Assembly (NCBI GenBank): GCA_034189085.1
Contig: JAXHVH010000005.1
Coordinates: forward strand, 11,525 to 75,524
Length of the DNA stretch: 64,000 nt
Reading direction: 5' to 3'
From: M55B129 sp034189085
GTDB lineage: Bacteria > Bacillota > Dethiobacteria > DTU022
Shown here: positions 15,984 to 24,891 of the stretch, piece by piece
Numbering within the stretch: position 1 is the first letter of the stretch
How the letters are laid out: each line of letters starts with the position of its first letter
Program-made: the position numbers and the translations under genes
The notes under the pieces: model-generated
The model's database searches: none
What the model saw: the letters and a program-made list of their open reading frames with translations, nothing else
Told to the model about the DNA's origin: nothing

Positions 15984-17198
15984 TTATTTATCATTGATAA
16001 AATAATCCATCAGCCGCCAGCCTTCAGCAAATATTAAACCTGTCTCAGCAGCAGATTTTTCATCAAATTTGCGTCCCCGGCTTCTCCTGCTTTCGCCACT
16101 GCGAAAAACCACAAAGGGAACCGGCTCCCTGGTGTGAGTACCCAGGGAAAGAGGTGTTGCATGATCGGTCGCCAGTAAAATCGAGAAATCCCAACCGCTC
16201 TTTGCAAGTTCCTGCCGAAGAAAACCGGCTACCTGCTTATCGATCATTTCAATTGCCTGGATCTTGTTCTCCGCTTCAAAGCGATGAGAGCACTCATCCG
16301 GTGCTTCAATGTGCAGGTAAACAAAATCCTTTCCACTTCTGAAGGCTTCGAGGACTGCATGCACTTTCCCGGTCAAATTTGTATCTATATATCCCGTAGC
16401 TCCCTCCACGGAAATGGGTTCCAGGCCGGCAAAAAGGCCGATCCCCTTGATCAGGTCCACTGCTGATATGACAGCACCGTTCAATCCGTATTTGTCGTGA
16501 AACAGGGGCAGTTGAGGTTTGCGACCGTTACCCCAGATCCAGATGGAATTGGCCGGGTGAAGCCCTTTTTCAAGGCGCTTTTTATTGACAGGATGCTCCG
16601 AAAGAAGTTGAAAACTTTTCTCCATGAGCTCCAATATTTTTGAGCTTTTAGAACCGCCCGGAAGATGAGAACCAATCTTCTGCCCGCTGATATCATGGGG
16701 AGGGGTGAGCCGCCAGTCATCGGGTGCTCCCTCCCAAACCATCAGATTACGGTATTGAAAACCGGTATAAAAGTTTAGTTCCGGCAAGCCAAGCTCCCGG
16801 CTGATGGCGGCAATCAGTTCTTCCGCTTCGGCAGTTGAAATTTCACCGGCACAGTAATCAACCATTTTTTTATCGGCATATCGGATTTCGTCAGAGAGGG
16901 TAACAAGGTTACAGCGAAAGGAAACATCCTCCGGCCCAAGCGCTATCCCCATACTGGCTGCCTCGAAGGGAGAGCGCCCGGTATAATACTTGAGAGGGTC
17001 ATACCCCATAATTGAGAGATTGGCTGTATCACTGCCGGGGGGCAGGCCTTCCGGGACAGTGCCGGCCAGGCCCAGCTCGCCTTCTTCAGCCAGAGAGTCA
17101 AAATTCGGTGTGCGGGCATACTGCAGCGCAGTCTGCTGATTGAACTTATCAAAGGGATAATCAGCCATTCCATCTCCAAGGATTACCAGATATTTCAA
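15984..17198 (-). CDS. apgM: Cofactor-independent phosphoglycerate mutase, ApgM type
   Basis: The 404-residue member of the archaeal-type (ApgM) branch of the alkaline phosphatase superfamily has metal-site motifs GDGMADYP near the start, GSDTANLSIMGYDP, and LLATDHATPLSLGTHT near the C-terminus. I start at TTG 17198 (MKYLVILGDGMADYP), with AAAGGAG 12 nt upstream; ATG at 17222 would add 8 residues and has no ribosome-binding site. It is divergent from thrC. Members of this family have been proposed as homoserine kinase analogues in bacteria lacking thrB, so the real substrate may be homoserine rather than phosphoglycerate. Confidence 0.85.
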   Translation of the reverse strand: MKYLVILGDGMADYPFDKFNQQTALQYARTPNFDSLAEEGELGLAGTVPEGLPPGSDTANLSIMGYDPLKYYTGRSPFEAASMGIALGPEDVSFRCNLVTLSDEIRYADKKMVDYCAGEISTAEAEELIAAISRELGLPELNFYTGFQYRNLMVWEGAPDDWRLTPPHDISGQKIGSHLPGGSKSSKILELMEKSFQLLSEHPVNKKRLEKGLHPANSIWIWGNGRKPQLPLFHDKYGLNGAVISAVDLIKGIGLFAGLEPISVEGATGYIDTNLTGKVHAVLEAFRSGKDFVYLHIEAPDECSHRFEAENKIQAIEMIDKQVAGFLRQELAKSGWDFSILLATDHATPLSLGTHTREPVPFVVFRSGESRRSRGRKFDEKSAAETGLIFAEGWRLMDYFINDK

Positions 17199-17265
17199 AA
17201 AATGAGCACGCTCCTTTCGCATTACCGGCTGATGAACAGGGGGATAAATGATAAACTGTGTCCTG

Positions 17266-17294
17266 AAAATAACCCTTCGGCCACTTTTTGTCAA
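17266..17294 (-). promoter_or_regulatory. SigA-type promoter for apgM
   Basis: On the minus strand TTGACA (17294-17289), a 17-bp spacer, TATTTT (17271-17266). A small dyad AACCCT-GAA-AGGGTT lies just upstream at 17305-17319, between the divergent apgM and thrC genes. Confidence 0.7.
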
Positions 17295-17385
17295 GGGTGC
17301 TTCCAACCCTGAAAGGGTTTTGCCCACGGCAGGGCGAAAATTAATCAAACAAAACGATCTATGAAAAATAGAAGGGATGGGGACA

Positions 17386-18882
17386 ATGCATTACTACAGC
17401 ACCAGGGGAAATTCAGGATCGGCAACAGCTTCTACCGTCATACTGGAGGGATTGGCGCCGGATGGAGGTCTATATGTCCCATCTGAAACGCTGCCCTCTT
17501 TTTCGATTGAAAATTTGCAGGGTAAGAGCTATCAATCTCTGGCGCTGGAAATCCTGAAGCCTTTTCTTGACGACTTTGATAAAAGAGAAATTGACGAGGC
17601 CATAAATACTGCCTACAGTGAAAAAAATTTCGATCATCCGGACATTACGCCCCTGAAAAAACTGTCCCGTGATCTTTACTCTCTCGAGCTGTGGCATGGG
17701 CCGACCTGCGCCTTCAAAGATATTGCCCTCCAGATTCTGCCTCTTTTGATGCGTTCCGCCCAGGTAAAACATAAAAATGAAATGGAAATCATCGTCCTTA
17801 CCGCCACTTCCGGCGATACAGGAAAATCAGCCCTGGAAGGATTCCGTGACGTTCCAGGCATTAAAATTATCGTTTACTATCCCGAGAAAGGAGTCAGCGA
17901 GATTCAAAAACTGCAGATGACCACCCAGCAGGGCAACAACGTTTCAGTTGCAGCAGTAGAAGGCAACTTCGATCATGCCCAGAGCGGGGTTAAAGATATT
18001 TTTAGCGACCGTGAACTGGCCGATAGGCTTGCCGCCGCCGGCTACCGTCTTTCATCGGCCAATTCCATCAACTGGGGCCGTCTGATTCCCCAGGTCGTTT
18101 ATTATTTTGCCGCTTATTTAAACCTCCTGGGACAAAAGGACCTGCAGCCGGGAGAAAAAATAGACTTTGTAGTCCCTACCGGCAACTTTGGCAACATCCT
18201 GGCCGGCTATTATGCCAGGCGCCTCGGACTGCCTGTCAACCGCCTGATCTGTGCCGCTAATACGAATAATGTGCTTTCCGATTTTATCAACAGCGGGCGC
18301 TATAACAGCAACAGGAAGCTGCACCGAACGCTCTCCCCTTCCATGGATATTCTCGTTTCCAGCAATCTGGAACGGCTGTTATTTGAACTAACCGGCCACA
18401 ACAACAGCCTGATTCGCCGCTGGATGACAGATCTGAAAAGCAGGGGCGAGTACCGTGTCGGCCACGGAGAAAAAGAACAAATCGAAAAACTGTTCTGGTC
18501 AGACTACGCCAACGATGACGAAACAAGCCAGATGATTACTCATATTTATGACCGCTACCATTATCTGATTGATACGCATACCGCTGTGGGCATGGCTGTC
18601 CTTCAAAAATACCGCCGCTCCAATGACCGGAACAGACCGGCTATTATTCTCTCTACTGCCAGCCCCTTCAAATTTGCCGGCAGCGTCGCCCGGGCTCTCT
18701 TCGGAAGTGAGCGCATCCGCGGCATTGGGGAACTTGATTTGCTGGAAATGCTTGCTGTGGAAACGGGGATAGATATACCGCCAGCCCTGGCCAGGCTGAC
18801 TTCTGAACCAGTTATCCATAAAGAGGTGATCGCGCGGGAAAAAATGCGCCATCACCTCCTATCCAATCTGCCCGATTTTTAA
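17386..18882 (+). CDS. thrC: Threonine synthase
   Basis: ThrC converts O-phosphohomoserine to threonine with PLP. The 498-residue protein starts MHYYSTRGNSG, has the PLP Lys in HGPTCAFKDIALQ and the phosphate-binding ATSGDTGKSALEG. I use ATG 17386, which matches the family N-terminus and has AGAAGG 10 nt upstream; an ATG at 17377 sits directly on that site. It is divergent from apgM, which may make its substrate. Its stop overlaps the opposing gene by 4 bp. Confidence 0.95.
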   Translation: MHYYSTRGNSGSATASTVILEGLAPDGGLYVPSETLPSFSIENLQGKSYQSLALEILKPFLDDFDKREIDEAINTAYSEKNFDHPDITPLKKLSRDLYSLELWHGPTCAFKDIALQILPLLMRSAQVKHKNEMEIIVLTATSGDTGKSALEGFRDVPGIKIIVYYPEKGVSEIQKLQMTTQQGNNVSVAAVEGNFDHAQSGVKDIFSDRELADRLAAAGYRLSSANSINWGRLIPQVVYYFAAYLNLLGQKDLQPGEKIDFVVPTGNFGNILAGYYARRLGLPVNRLICAANTNNVLSDFINSGRYNSNRKLHRTLSPSMDILVSSNLERLLFELTGHNNSLIRRWMTDLKSRGEYRVGHGEKEQIEKLFWSDYANDDETSQMITHIYDRYHYLIDTHTAVGMAVLQKYRRSNDRNRPAIILSTASPFKFAGSVARALFGSERIRGIGELDLLEMLAVETGIDIPPALARLTSEPVIHKEVIAREKMRHHLLSNLPDF

Positions 18883-20369
18883 GATTCGTCCATTTCGTTT
18901 TCCGGATTGGCGTTCTCTCCATTTTCAGGTTTCATTTCCGGACGGGCACTTTCTTCTTTATTAGCTTCCCTTCCCGGCCTGTCTTCCATTTCTAGCCCGG
19001 AAGTTTGTTTACTCTGCTCTGCACTTTCCCGGATCACCGGATCGTGAGTTCCGAAACGGGTCATCAGGACCATCCCGAGAGCAAGGACATAGAGAGCCAT
19101 GGTCAGTAATCCACCCAGGATGGGAATCATGCCGAGTAAACCGAATATAATTACCCCGATAGCGATGGAAACAAGCGGGTTAACCTTTCCTCCTGAAGCG
19201 GCAGTGATAATGCGGTCACCGACCAGATTGACGATACCGGTATAACCGAGGACGGCAGCCACGGCCAGGACAACAATCTCTACTATTGCCAGTGGAATAC
19301 CGATAATCGTTATAATCAGTAAAATCATCAGGGGAACGGCCAGAATAGCTGCCAGGATCCCCCATCCGATCACCGGTCCCGGTTTCACGAGAAGGGCATC
19401 ACTCACTCTCTTTACCGGCTTCGGGAAAAGAGCATAGATCAGGGCAGCCAGGGCAAACATGATCAACATTCTGATGACCCCGCCTGCCACACTGCCGAAA
19501 TGGTTAATTTGCATATAGGACGGGTGAGTAAATCGCCTGACCTCGAACACAGGGGGTAAAAATCTGATACTATCAGTAATCCTGTCCATGGAACGGCTTA
19601 TTTCCCCGGCTATTCTGTTGAACAGATTTTCGTCCGCTCCATCAAACCGATAAGCGTTTTCAGGGGCCTCTCCTGTTGATTGATCGCCACCTGTGATCTC
19701 GCCTGCGCTTATTTCTTCTTCGATTTCAATGGAACCAACCGAGGCGCTTCCTGATTTATTTACTGCTCCCCGGCCAACAGACACCCTGCCGGTCACTACA
19801 GCCTCCGGGCCAAGTTCCACCAGGCCCTGCTCGACTGTAACATCGCCCTCAACAAGACCGTTTATATATACGCTGCCGCCTTCGCTGTTCACATCGCCGG
19901 CTACTGTCCCCGTTATGTGGACTTCACCGAGGCCGGAGCCAACGTTGCCTCCCACTGCCCCGTCAACCCGGGCTGTGCCCAGGTCGGCCGATAAATTGCC
20001 GCCAACGGAACCGCCAACGATTACTTCCCCCATGCGGGTCCGCACATTCCCGCTTACGTTGCCGCGGATGACAATCTGGCCCATATTGGTTTCCACATCA
20101 CCGTTAACTTCACCATCGACGCCCACCTGGCCCATATTGCTGCTTACATTGCCGTTAACCACGCCGAGGACGCTCATCTCGCCCACATTCAGGTTTACAT
20201 TACCGTTTACAACAGTACCGCGGGATATTTCCAGATCACCCGCCGTTTTGTTTATATCTTCATTCACAATAACTTCTTCCGCTGCCATCCCGTTCTGGGC
20301 AGGCAACACCATTAATCCAAGTAACAGTACCAGACTTAAAAATAAAGGTATTTGCTTCCTCATTGTCAT
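18879..20369 (-). CDS. Secreted beta-repeat (polymer-forming-like) membrane protein
   Basis: The 496-residue protein has a signal peptide (residues about 6-29), about 180 residues of short repeats in which GxVxGNV and GEVxVxG units alternate (residues 45-215), a linker, and four to five membrane helices (about 300-440), ending in an acidic Glu/Asn-rich tail. The repeats resemble the bactofilin-type right-handed beta-helix. It overlaps the anti-sigma stop by 4 bp (ATGA), so it is the third gene of an ECF sigma operon and probably the envelope effector or sensor of that system. Exact function unknown. Confidence 0.75.
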   Translation of the reverse strand: MTMRKQIPLFLSLVLLLGLMVLPAQNGMAAEEVIVNEDINKTAGDLEISRGTVVNGNVNLNVGEMSVLGVVNGNVSSNMGQVGVDGEVNGDVETNMGQIVIRGNVSGNVRTRMGEVIVGGSVGGNLSADLGTARVDGAVGGNVGSGLGEVHITGTVAGDVNSEGGSVYINGLVEGDVTVEQGLVELGPEAVVTGRVSVGRGAVNKSGSASVGSIEIEEEISAGEITGGDQSTGEAPENAYRFDGADENLFNRIAGEISRSMDRITDSIRFLPPVFEVRRFTHPSYMQINHFGSVAGGVIRMLIMFALAALIYALFPKPVKRVSDALLVKPGPVIGWGILAAILAVPLMILLIITIIGIPLAIVEIVVLAVAAVLGYTGIVNLVGDRIITAASGGKVNPLVSIAIGVIIFGLLGMIPILGGLLTMALYVLALGMVLMTRFGTHDPVIRESAEQSKQTSGLEMEDRPGREANKEESARPEMKPENGENANPENEMDES

Positions 20370-20842
20370 TTTAAAGTTCCCTCCACCGTTTTCAGCTTGA
20401 TCAAAATAAGCAGCTCAATCAGTACCGCAGCAGCAACAGCTGCCAGAACCAGGACCGGAGCCAGATTTTGACCCAGTATCAAAACCCCTACAAAAGAGTC
20501 AATGATTAAACCGACCAGACCGGTTATACCCACCGAAAACCACCACTGAAGATAGCCGGGATTTAAATAACAGGCACTGAAAAGAAGGATCAAAAAGATG
20601 GCAGCAGCAGCAAGGGCGGCCGGCAGAGAACTGTTTCGAGTCTGAGCAGCGAGGACCTGCATGAAATCTTCGGGCAGTTTTTCGTTACCGGCAAGCCGGT
20701 CGGCAGTTTCCTTCAGCTCCCTTATTTCCATCAACCGGCGGTGGCAGGAGTGACAGTCCTGCAGATGGGCAATGATGGAATCATCTGTCTTTTCCCCGTC
20801 GACATAAGCCTGTATGGTGATCATATCGGGGCATTTATCCAT
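20366..20842 (-). CDS. Anti-sigma factor with zinc-finger domain
   Basis: The 158-residue protein has a cytoplasmic N-terminal zf-HC2 anti-sigma motif (HLQDCHSCHRRL, H-x3-C-x2-C) and three hydrophobic helices in the C-terminal half. The ATG at 20842 (MDKCPDM) follows AAAGGGGG. It lies 4 nt after the ECF sigma stop and should hold that sigma at the membrane until an envelope signal releases it. Confidence 0.85.
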   Translation of the reverse strand: MDKCPDMITIQAYVDGEKTDDSIIAHLQDCHSCHRRLMEIRELKETADRLAGNEKLPEDFMQVLAAQTRNSSLPAALAAAAIFLILLFSACYLNPGYLQWWFSVGITGLVGLIIDSFVGVLILGQNLAPVLVLAAVAAAVLIELLILIKLKTVEGTLK

Positions 20843-20846
20843 ATTT

Positions 20847-21341
20847 TCACCCCCTTTCTTCAAGCAGTGCTTCCCTGAGCATTATTCTGCCGCGGTATAG
20901 CCTGTTTTTAACAACACTCAGTTCGAGTCCCAGGGTTTCAGCAATTTCCGCATAATTCAGTTCACCAGCATGCCTCAGGAGGATAATTTCCCGATACTGC
21001 TGAGGCAGTCCGTGCAAAACCCGGTAGAGTTCAGCTTCGCTTTCCTTTTCCAGGTAGAGATCTTCCGGGCTTTTATCCGCTGCCTGCTGAATTTTTTCCG
21101 GTGCCTCAACCGGTATTTCCCGGTGGATCCGGTTCCAACTTCGGCAGAGATTGGTGGCAATTTTAAAGAGCCAGGGACCTGCCGGCCTGTTCCGGTCAAA
21201 CCTATCAAGGTGTTTGTAAGCACACACGAATGTCTCCTGGGCTATATCTTCGGCCTGCTCCCGGCTCCCGGTATAACGTAAAGCCAGGCGGTAGATGCGG
21301 TCTCCATATGTTTCAACCATTTCGCGGAGCAGTTTCTGCAC
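20847..21341 (-). CDS. ECF-family RNA polymerase sigma factor
   Basis: The 164-residue sigma-70 protein has only regions 2 and 4: ETYGDRIYRLALRYTG and AEDIAQETFVCAYKHL (region 2), and LPQQYREIILLRHAGELNYA plus LSVVKNRLYRGR (region 4). The start is GTG at 21341, with GGTGGTG upstream; the longer frame has no such site. It is the first gene of the sigma/anti-sigma/beta-repeat operon and probably transcribes it. Confidence 0.92.
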   Translation of the reverse strand: MQKLLREMVETYGDRIYRLALRYTGSREQAEDIAQETFVCAYKHLDRFDRNRPAGPWLFKIATNLCRSWNRIHREIPVEAPEKIQQAADKSPEDLYLEKESEAELYRVLHGLPQQYREIILLRHAGELNYAEIAETLGLELSVVKNRLYRGRIMLREALLEERG

Positions 21342-21410
21342 TTTAACACCACCAATTATCTCTCCCCATAATATTAATACGCATAAAAAATGAAAAAGTC
21401 TGATCAAAAT

Positions 21411-21435
21411 AAAAAAAACCGGCCCTTTCGCCGGT
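21411..21435 (-). terminator. Rho-independent terminator after the DapF-like gene
   Basis: On the minus strand ACCGGC-GAAAGG-GCCGGT is followed by TTTTTTTATTTT, 22 nt after the stop of the epimerase-like gene. It separates the FTR/epimerase group from the ECF sigma operon. Confidence 0.9.
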
Positions 21436-21457
21436 AATTTTTAAAATTTCTTCCCCA

Positions 21458-22402
21458 TTATGGCAACCGTGCCTCACCGGTGGATGTGATTTCCACCCGG
21501 CTGTGAGAGAAAGAAACGGCTTTGACTCTATCACCTTCGATTTGCATTTCAACCACAGTCAAATCAGGACCGCCAATCTCAATGCCCCCGCCTGATTCAA
21601 GATGAAGGATAACCGTTTCACTATTATCACCACCGCGGCAGCTTAATTCTTTCGCTGCAAAAATTGCTACAGCAATAGCTATCGATCCGGTTCCGCAGGA
21701 AGGCTCGAAAAAATTATCCCGGACATAATGGGGAAAAATTACCCTTAAATCGCCTTCATGCTCGGGTTTCCAATCATAAACGGCAACATTCGGTTCCTTT
21801 TCCCCGGTTACCGCCATGAAGTCATCCTGCAGGGCAGTCACTGCCTCCCGGGTGGTACTGTTCCATCTGGAAAAATCAGAATCTGGATAAACCTTCCTGA
21901 ACTTATCAGCATTTATGATTAAAAATTTGCCGGATTGCATTACATCAAGATCCCCCAACCGCAGCGGTCGAACACCGCGCTTGTAACAATCTCCGACAAA
22001 ACTGCTTATATCTGTTTTAATGCGGCGGGCTTTCCCCGCATCTGTTTCAATGATCAGAGGGGTTAAACCACACTCCGTTTCAAGTATAACCTTCACGGGA
22101 TTAGAGGTGCCGTCTATACCAAACAATTTACCCAGACCGGTTTCAATAAGAGCAGCACCGAGCACCTGGGTAAAACCACCGCAGGCGTTGATAAAACAGG
22201 GCACAGTCGGGTCGGCTATTTTAACGGCAATCCGCCCCGGCCAACCAGTTTGATAGAGAATACCGGCTTCGTGGCCGTATAGATAATTAGGGCTCATCAG
22301 TTTAACTGCCGTTTCCAGTTCAAGGCCTGCCGGAATCTGTTCTCCACGCAGCAGGATAATGAGGTTGCCCCCCATGTGCCCGCGGACAAAATCAAGTTTC
22401 AC
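21458..22402 (-). CDS. Diaminopimelate-epimerase-fold protein, substrate unknown
   Basis: The 314-residue protein has the two-Cys layout of cofactor-independent epimerases: Cys74 in INACGGFTQV and Cys236 in FEPSCGTGSIAIA, the latter close to the ACGTGS motif of DapF. The first Cys context (NACGG) and the N-terminus (FVRGHMGGN) differ from true DapF, so meso-diaminopimelate is not assured; histidine- or proline-type racemases and PrpF-like isomerases share the fold. The start is GTG at 22402. It lies downstream of the FTR gene on the same strand and ends at a terminator. Confidence 0.7.
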   Translation of the reverse strand: MKLDFVRGHMGGNLIILLRGEQIPAGLELETAVKLMSPNYLYGHEAGILYQTGWPGRIAVKIADPTVPCFINACGGFTQVLGAALIETGLGKLFGIDGTSNPVKVILETECGLTPLIIETDAGKARRIKTDISSFVGDCYKRGVRPLRLGDLDVMQSGKFLIINADKFRKVYPDSDFSRWNSTTREAVTALQDDFMAVTGEKEPNVAVYDWKPEHEGDLRVIFPHYVRDNFFEPSCGTGSIAIAVAIFAAKELSCRGGDNSETVILHLESGGGIEIGGPDLTVVEMQIEGDRVKAVSFSHSRVEITSTGEARLP

Positions 22403-22461
22403 CAGATAAAATTCCTTTCATTTGAGCTTTTGATAAAGTTCGGATCCCCGGTTTTAACAAA

Positions 22462-22479
22462 GGGAATGAACTCACTCCC
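22462..22479 (-). promoter_or_regulatory. Candidate bacterial SECIS hairpin
   Basis: On the minus strand GGGAGTG-AGTT-CATTCCC forms a 7-bp stem (one G-U) with a four-base loop that has G in its second position. The loop starts 24 nt after the TGA at 22498-22496. These features fit the general bacterial SECIS rules (G in the first two loop bases, roughly 16-37 nt from UGA). Confidence 0.6.
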
Positions 22480-22870
22480 GCAGATGAAAAAGATTTCAGA
22501 AACAGTGCCCCGATTTGCGCACCTCGTTCATCCTTGTTTGCAGGCAGGGGCAAATATTTTCAGGAATATTCTCAAACCGACAGGGACAGTAAAAATCACC
22601 GTAGAGCCTGTTTTTTTCTATTAAACCTCCAATAACCAGTTCCTTGTCTTCATTGAAGGTATAGCCGCGCAGCCGGGCAAAATTTTCCGAACGATTGCGA
22701 ATCTCAGTTTCTGGATCCTGAGGTCTGCGCTTCGCCAATATCTCCGGTTCCGTTTCCATTATTACCAGTTCAGCTCCACAAATGGGACAAATAATTTCCT
22801 GCCCCTTTTCAGGCTTCTCCCGATAAATAAAGGGAAGACGGCACACTTCACAATAAATTTTATTTTTCAT
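22472..22870 (-). CDS. Ferredoxin:thioredoxin reductase catalytic subunit, probable selenoprotein
   Basis: FTR uses a 4Fe-4S cluster and two redox Cys to reduce disulfides with ferredoxin electrons. An N-terminal zinc ribbon (C7xxC10, C28xxC31) precedes the FTR core, with CPC at 95-97 and CPC at 107-109. The family ends GHCxC-N/G-LF. Here the frame reads GHCF-TGA-NLFHLRE-TGA, so the TGA (22498-22496, codon 125) sits exactly at the second catalytic Cys and the conserved NLF follows. Read as selenocysteine it gives a 132-residue protein; if the TGA were a stop, the enzyme would lack an essential residue. A SECIS-like hairpin follows, and mnmH shows selenium use. The gene overlaps the end of the glutaredoxin gene by 11 bp. 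Confidence 0.75.
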
Positions 22871-23117
22871 TTTTCAAGGCCTCTTCAATTTCTTCTTTTT
22901 TAAAACCCTGAATAACCTGATCGTTAATCACCGTGACAGGAAAAGAACGCCTGCCGGTTAATTCCTCTACCTCGGCAAGAGCTTTTTGCTGCTCTTCACC
23001 CTGGGCCAGATCAACGTCGACAAAATCGTATTCAATATTATTATCTTCAAGCAGCTTTTTAACCTTCTTACACCAGGGGCAGGTACTCAAAGCATAAACT
23101 TTGATCACTTCCAACAC
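22860..23117 (-). CDS. Glutaredoxin-like protein
   Basis: The 85-residue thioredoxin-fold protein has the redox motif CPWC (VYALSTCPWCKKV), the cis-Pro segment SFPVTVI and a C-terminal GFKKEEI helix, as in NrdH/glutaredoxin-like proteins of anaerobes. It is translated just ahead of, and overlapping, the FTR gene, so it is the likely electron acceptor of that reductase. It lies 11 bp after serA. Confidence 0.9.
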   Translation of the reverse strand: MLEVIKVYALSTCPWCKKVKKLLEDNNIEYDFVDVDLAQGEEQQKALAEVEELTGRRSFPVTVINDQVIQGFKKEEIEEALKNEK

Positions 23118-23128
23118 CTCACAGTTTG

Positions 23129-24724
23129 TTATTGGCCACTTAAATCGCTGTTATCCAAAACAACAAATTTGGCCGTTGAAATTATATCAAGGTCCCTGAC
23201 CTTATCCAGGGCTTCCCGGGACATCTCGTGGTCAACCTGCAGAATCATCATCGCTTCACCGCCGGCTTTTTTCCTTCCCAGCTGCATAGAAGCAATGTTA
23301 ACCTGTTCCTCACCAAGAAGCGTACCGATCCTGCCAACTACCCCTGGCTGGTCGCTATGGGTGGTGATGAGCATGTATTTCGCCGGGATGATTTCAATAT
23401 GATAGTTATCAACCCGGACAATACGGATATCGTTGTTTAAAAGTGTTCCCGAAATATGATGTCCTTCATTCCCGGAACGAGCACTAAGGGTTACCAGGCT
23501 GCTGTAGTTTTTAACTTCAGTGGTTGATATTTCACGCACGGTGATCCCTCTTGCTTTGGCTATGTAAGGGGCGTTGACCCAGTTTACTCCATCGCCGATG
23601 ATGGGACGCAAAAATCCGATCAGGCACGAAATAGTCAGATGGCTTAACTGCAAAGAGGCTATTTCACCGCTGTAAGTCAGTTCTATCTCCTGCACATTCC
23701 CACCAAATAACTGCAAATAAAGGTTGCCGAGAACTCTCATTAATGGCAGGTAAGGCTCCAGGGCAGCCCTTGTTTCCGGAAGCAGGGTGGGTACGTTTAC
23801 CGCCGAGACGATTGGTTCTCCCTGCAGAGCTTTCACTACCTGCTCCGCCACCTGTAACGCTACGTTGGTCTGCGCTTCACGAGTCGAAGCGCCCAGGTGA
23901 GGTGTGGCGATGACATTATCCAGTTCCAGAAGGCCGCATCCAACCGGGGGTTCCTTTTCAAAAACGTCTATAGCAGCTCCGGCGATTTTACCTTCCTGCA
24001 GGGCAGTGTAAAGAGCTTCTTCATCAATCAGACCACCCCGGGCACAGTTAACAATATGGGCATCAGGTTTCATCAGCTCAATTTCTTTAGCCCCGATAAT
24101 GTGATGGGTGGAAGAACTGAGTGGAAGATGAAGAGTGATAAAATCGGCACTGGCCAGCAGCTCTTCAAGAGGAACTATCTCAATATTAATTTTTTCAGCC
24201 TGCTCAGCCGATATATAAGGATCGTAACCGATAACTTTCATCCTCATTCCCCTGGCCCGGCGGGCTACCTCGCTGCCAATGCGGCCGACTCCGACGATCC
24301 CGAGCACTTTACCGGTAAGCTCTACTCCCATGTATTCCGAACGCTTCCATTCTCCCTGTTTAAGAGAACAGCTTGCCTGGGCAATGTTTCTGGCCATGGA
24401 AGTGAGCAAAGCAATGGAATGTTCCGCCGCCGAAATAGTGTTGCCCTCCGGGGCATTGAGAACCACAATACCCTTTTCAGTGGCCTTGTTTATATCAATA
24501 TTGTCAACACCGACTCCTGCCCGGCCGATTACCTTGAGGTTCTTCGCAGCTTCAATAACTGCTTCAGTTACTTTAGTCCGGCTTCTTACCACCAGGGCAT
24601 CATAAACTCCAATTTCCTCAAGCAGTTGCTCCGGTGTTATCTTTGGTTTAAAATCAACCTCTGCATGCTCTTCCAGAATATTAAGGCCTTCTGCGGAAAT
24701 GGAATCACTGACTAATATTTTCAT
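23129..24724 (-). CDS. serA: D-3-phosphoglycerate dehydrogenase
   Basis: SerA makes 3-phosphohydroxypyruvate, the first step to serine. The 531-residue long form has the Rossmann motif GIVGVGRIGSEVARRARGMRM, the catalytic His in ATPHLGASTREAQ, the intervening domain, and a C-terminal ACT domain (HSDQPGVVGRIGTLLGEEQVNI) for serine feedback. It has its own promoter and leads a group with the glutaredoxin and FTR genes. Serine and glycine metabolism links it to the gcv cluster and threonine aldolase. Confidence 0.96.
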   Translation of the reverse strand: MKILVSDSISAEGLNILEEHAEVDFKPKITPEQLLEEIGVYDALVVRSRTKVTEAVIEAAKNLKVIGRAGVGVDNIDINKATEKGIVVLNAPEGNTISAAEHSIALLTSMARNIAQASCSLKQGEWKRSEYMGVELTGKVLGIVGVGRIGSEVARRARGMRMKVIGYDPYISAEQAEKINIEIVPLEELLASADFITLHLPLSSSTHHIIGAKEIELMKPDAHIVNCARGGLIDEEALYTALQEGKIAGAAIDVFEKEPPVGCGLLELDNVIATPHLGASTREAQTNVALQVAEQVVKALQGEPIVSAVNVPTLLPETRAALEPYLPLMRVLGNLYLQLFGGNVQEIELTYSGEIASLQLSHLTISCLIGFLRPIIGDGVNWVNAPYIAKARGITVREISTTEVKNYSSLVTLSARSGNEGHHISGTLLNNDIRIVRVDNYHIEIIPAKYMLITTHSDQPGVVGRIGTLLGEEQVNIASMQLGRKKAGGEAMMILQVDHEMSREALDKVRDLDIISTAKFVVLDNSDLSGQ

Positions 24725-24778
24725 TTTTCTGCACCTCCGATTACTTCTGCTACTGGTGTTTTGATTTTAATAATAAAT

Positions 24779-24807
24779 ACTATATCATATCACCGGCGGA
24801 GTTCCAA
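24779..24807 (-). promoter_or_regulatory. SigA-type promoter for serA
   Basis: On the minus strand TTGGAA (24807-24802), a 17-bp spacer, TATAGT (24784-24779), about 55 bp upstream of the serA ATG. I see no T-box or riboswitch in the leader. Confidence 0.65.
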
Positions 24808-24891
24808 CTCGGTCGAACAATCTCACCTGTTAAACCATGCCACCCCTTCCTAAACAGGTCGGTAATGTAAATCTAAGGGCCTGTGATCCAT

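Noticed and set aside
24725..24891. T-box or riboswitch before serA
   Set aside because: Only a promoter was found; no T-box sequence or specifier-like stem is visible.
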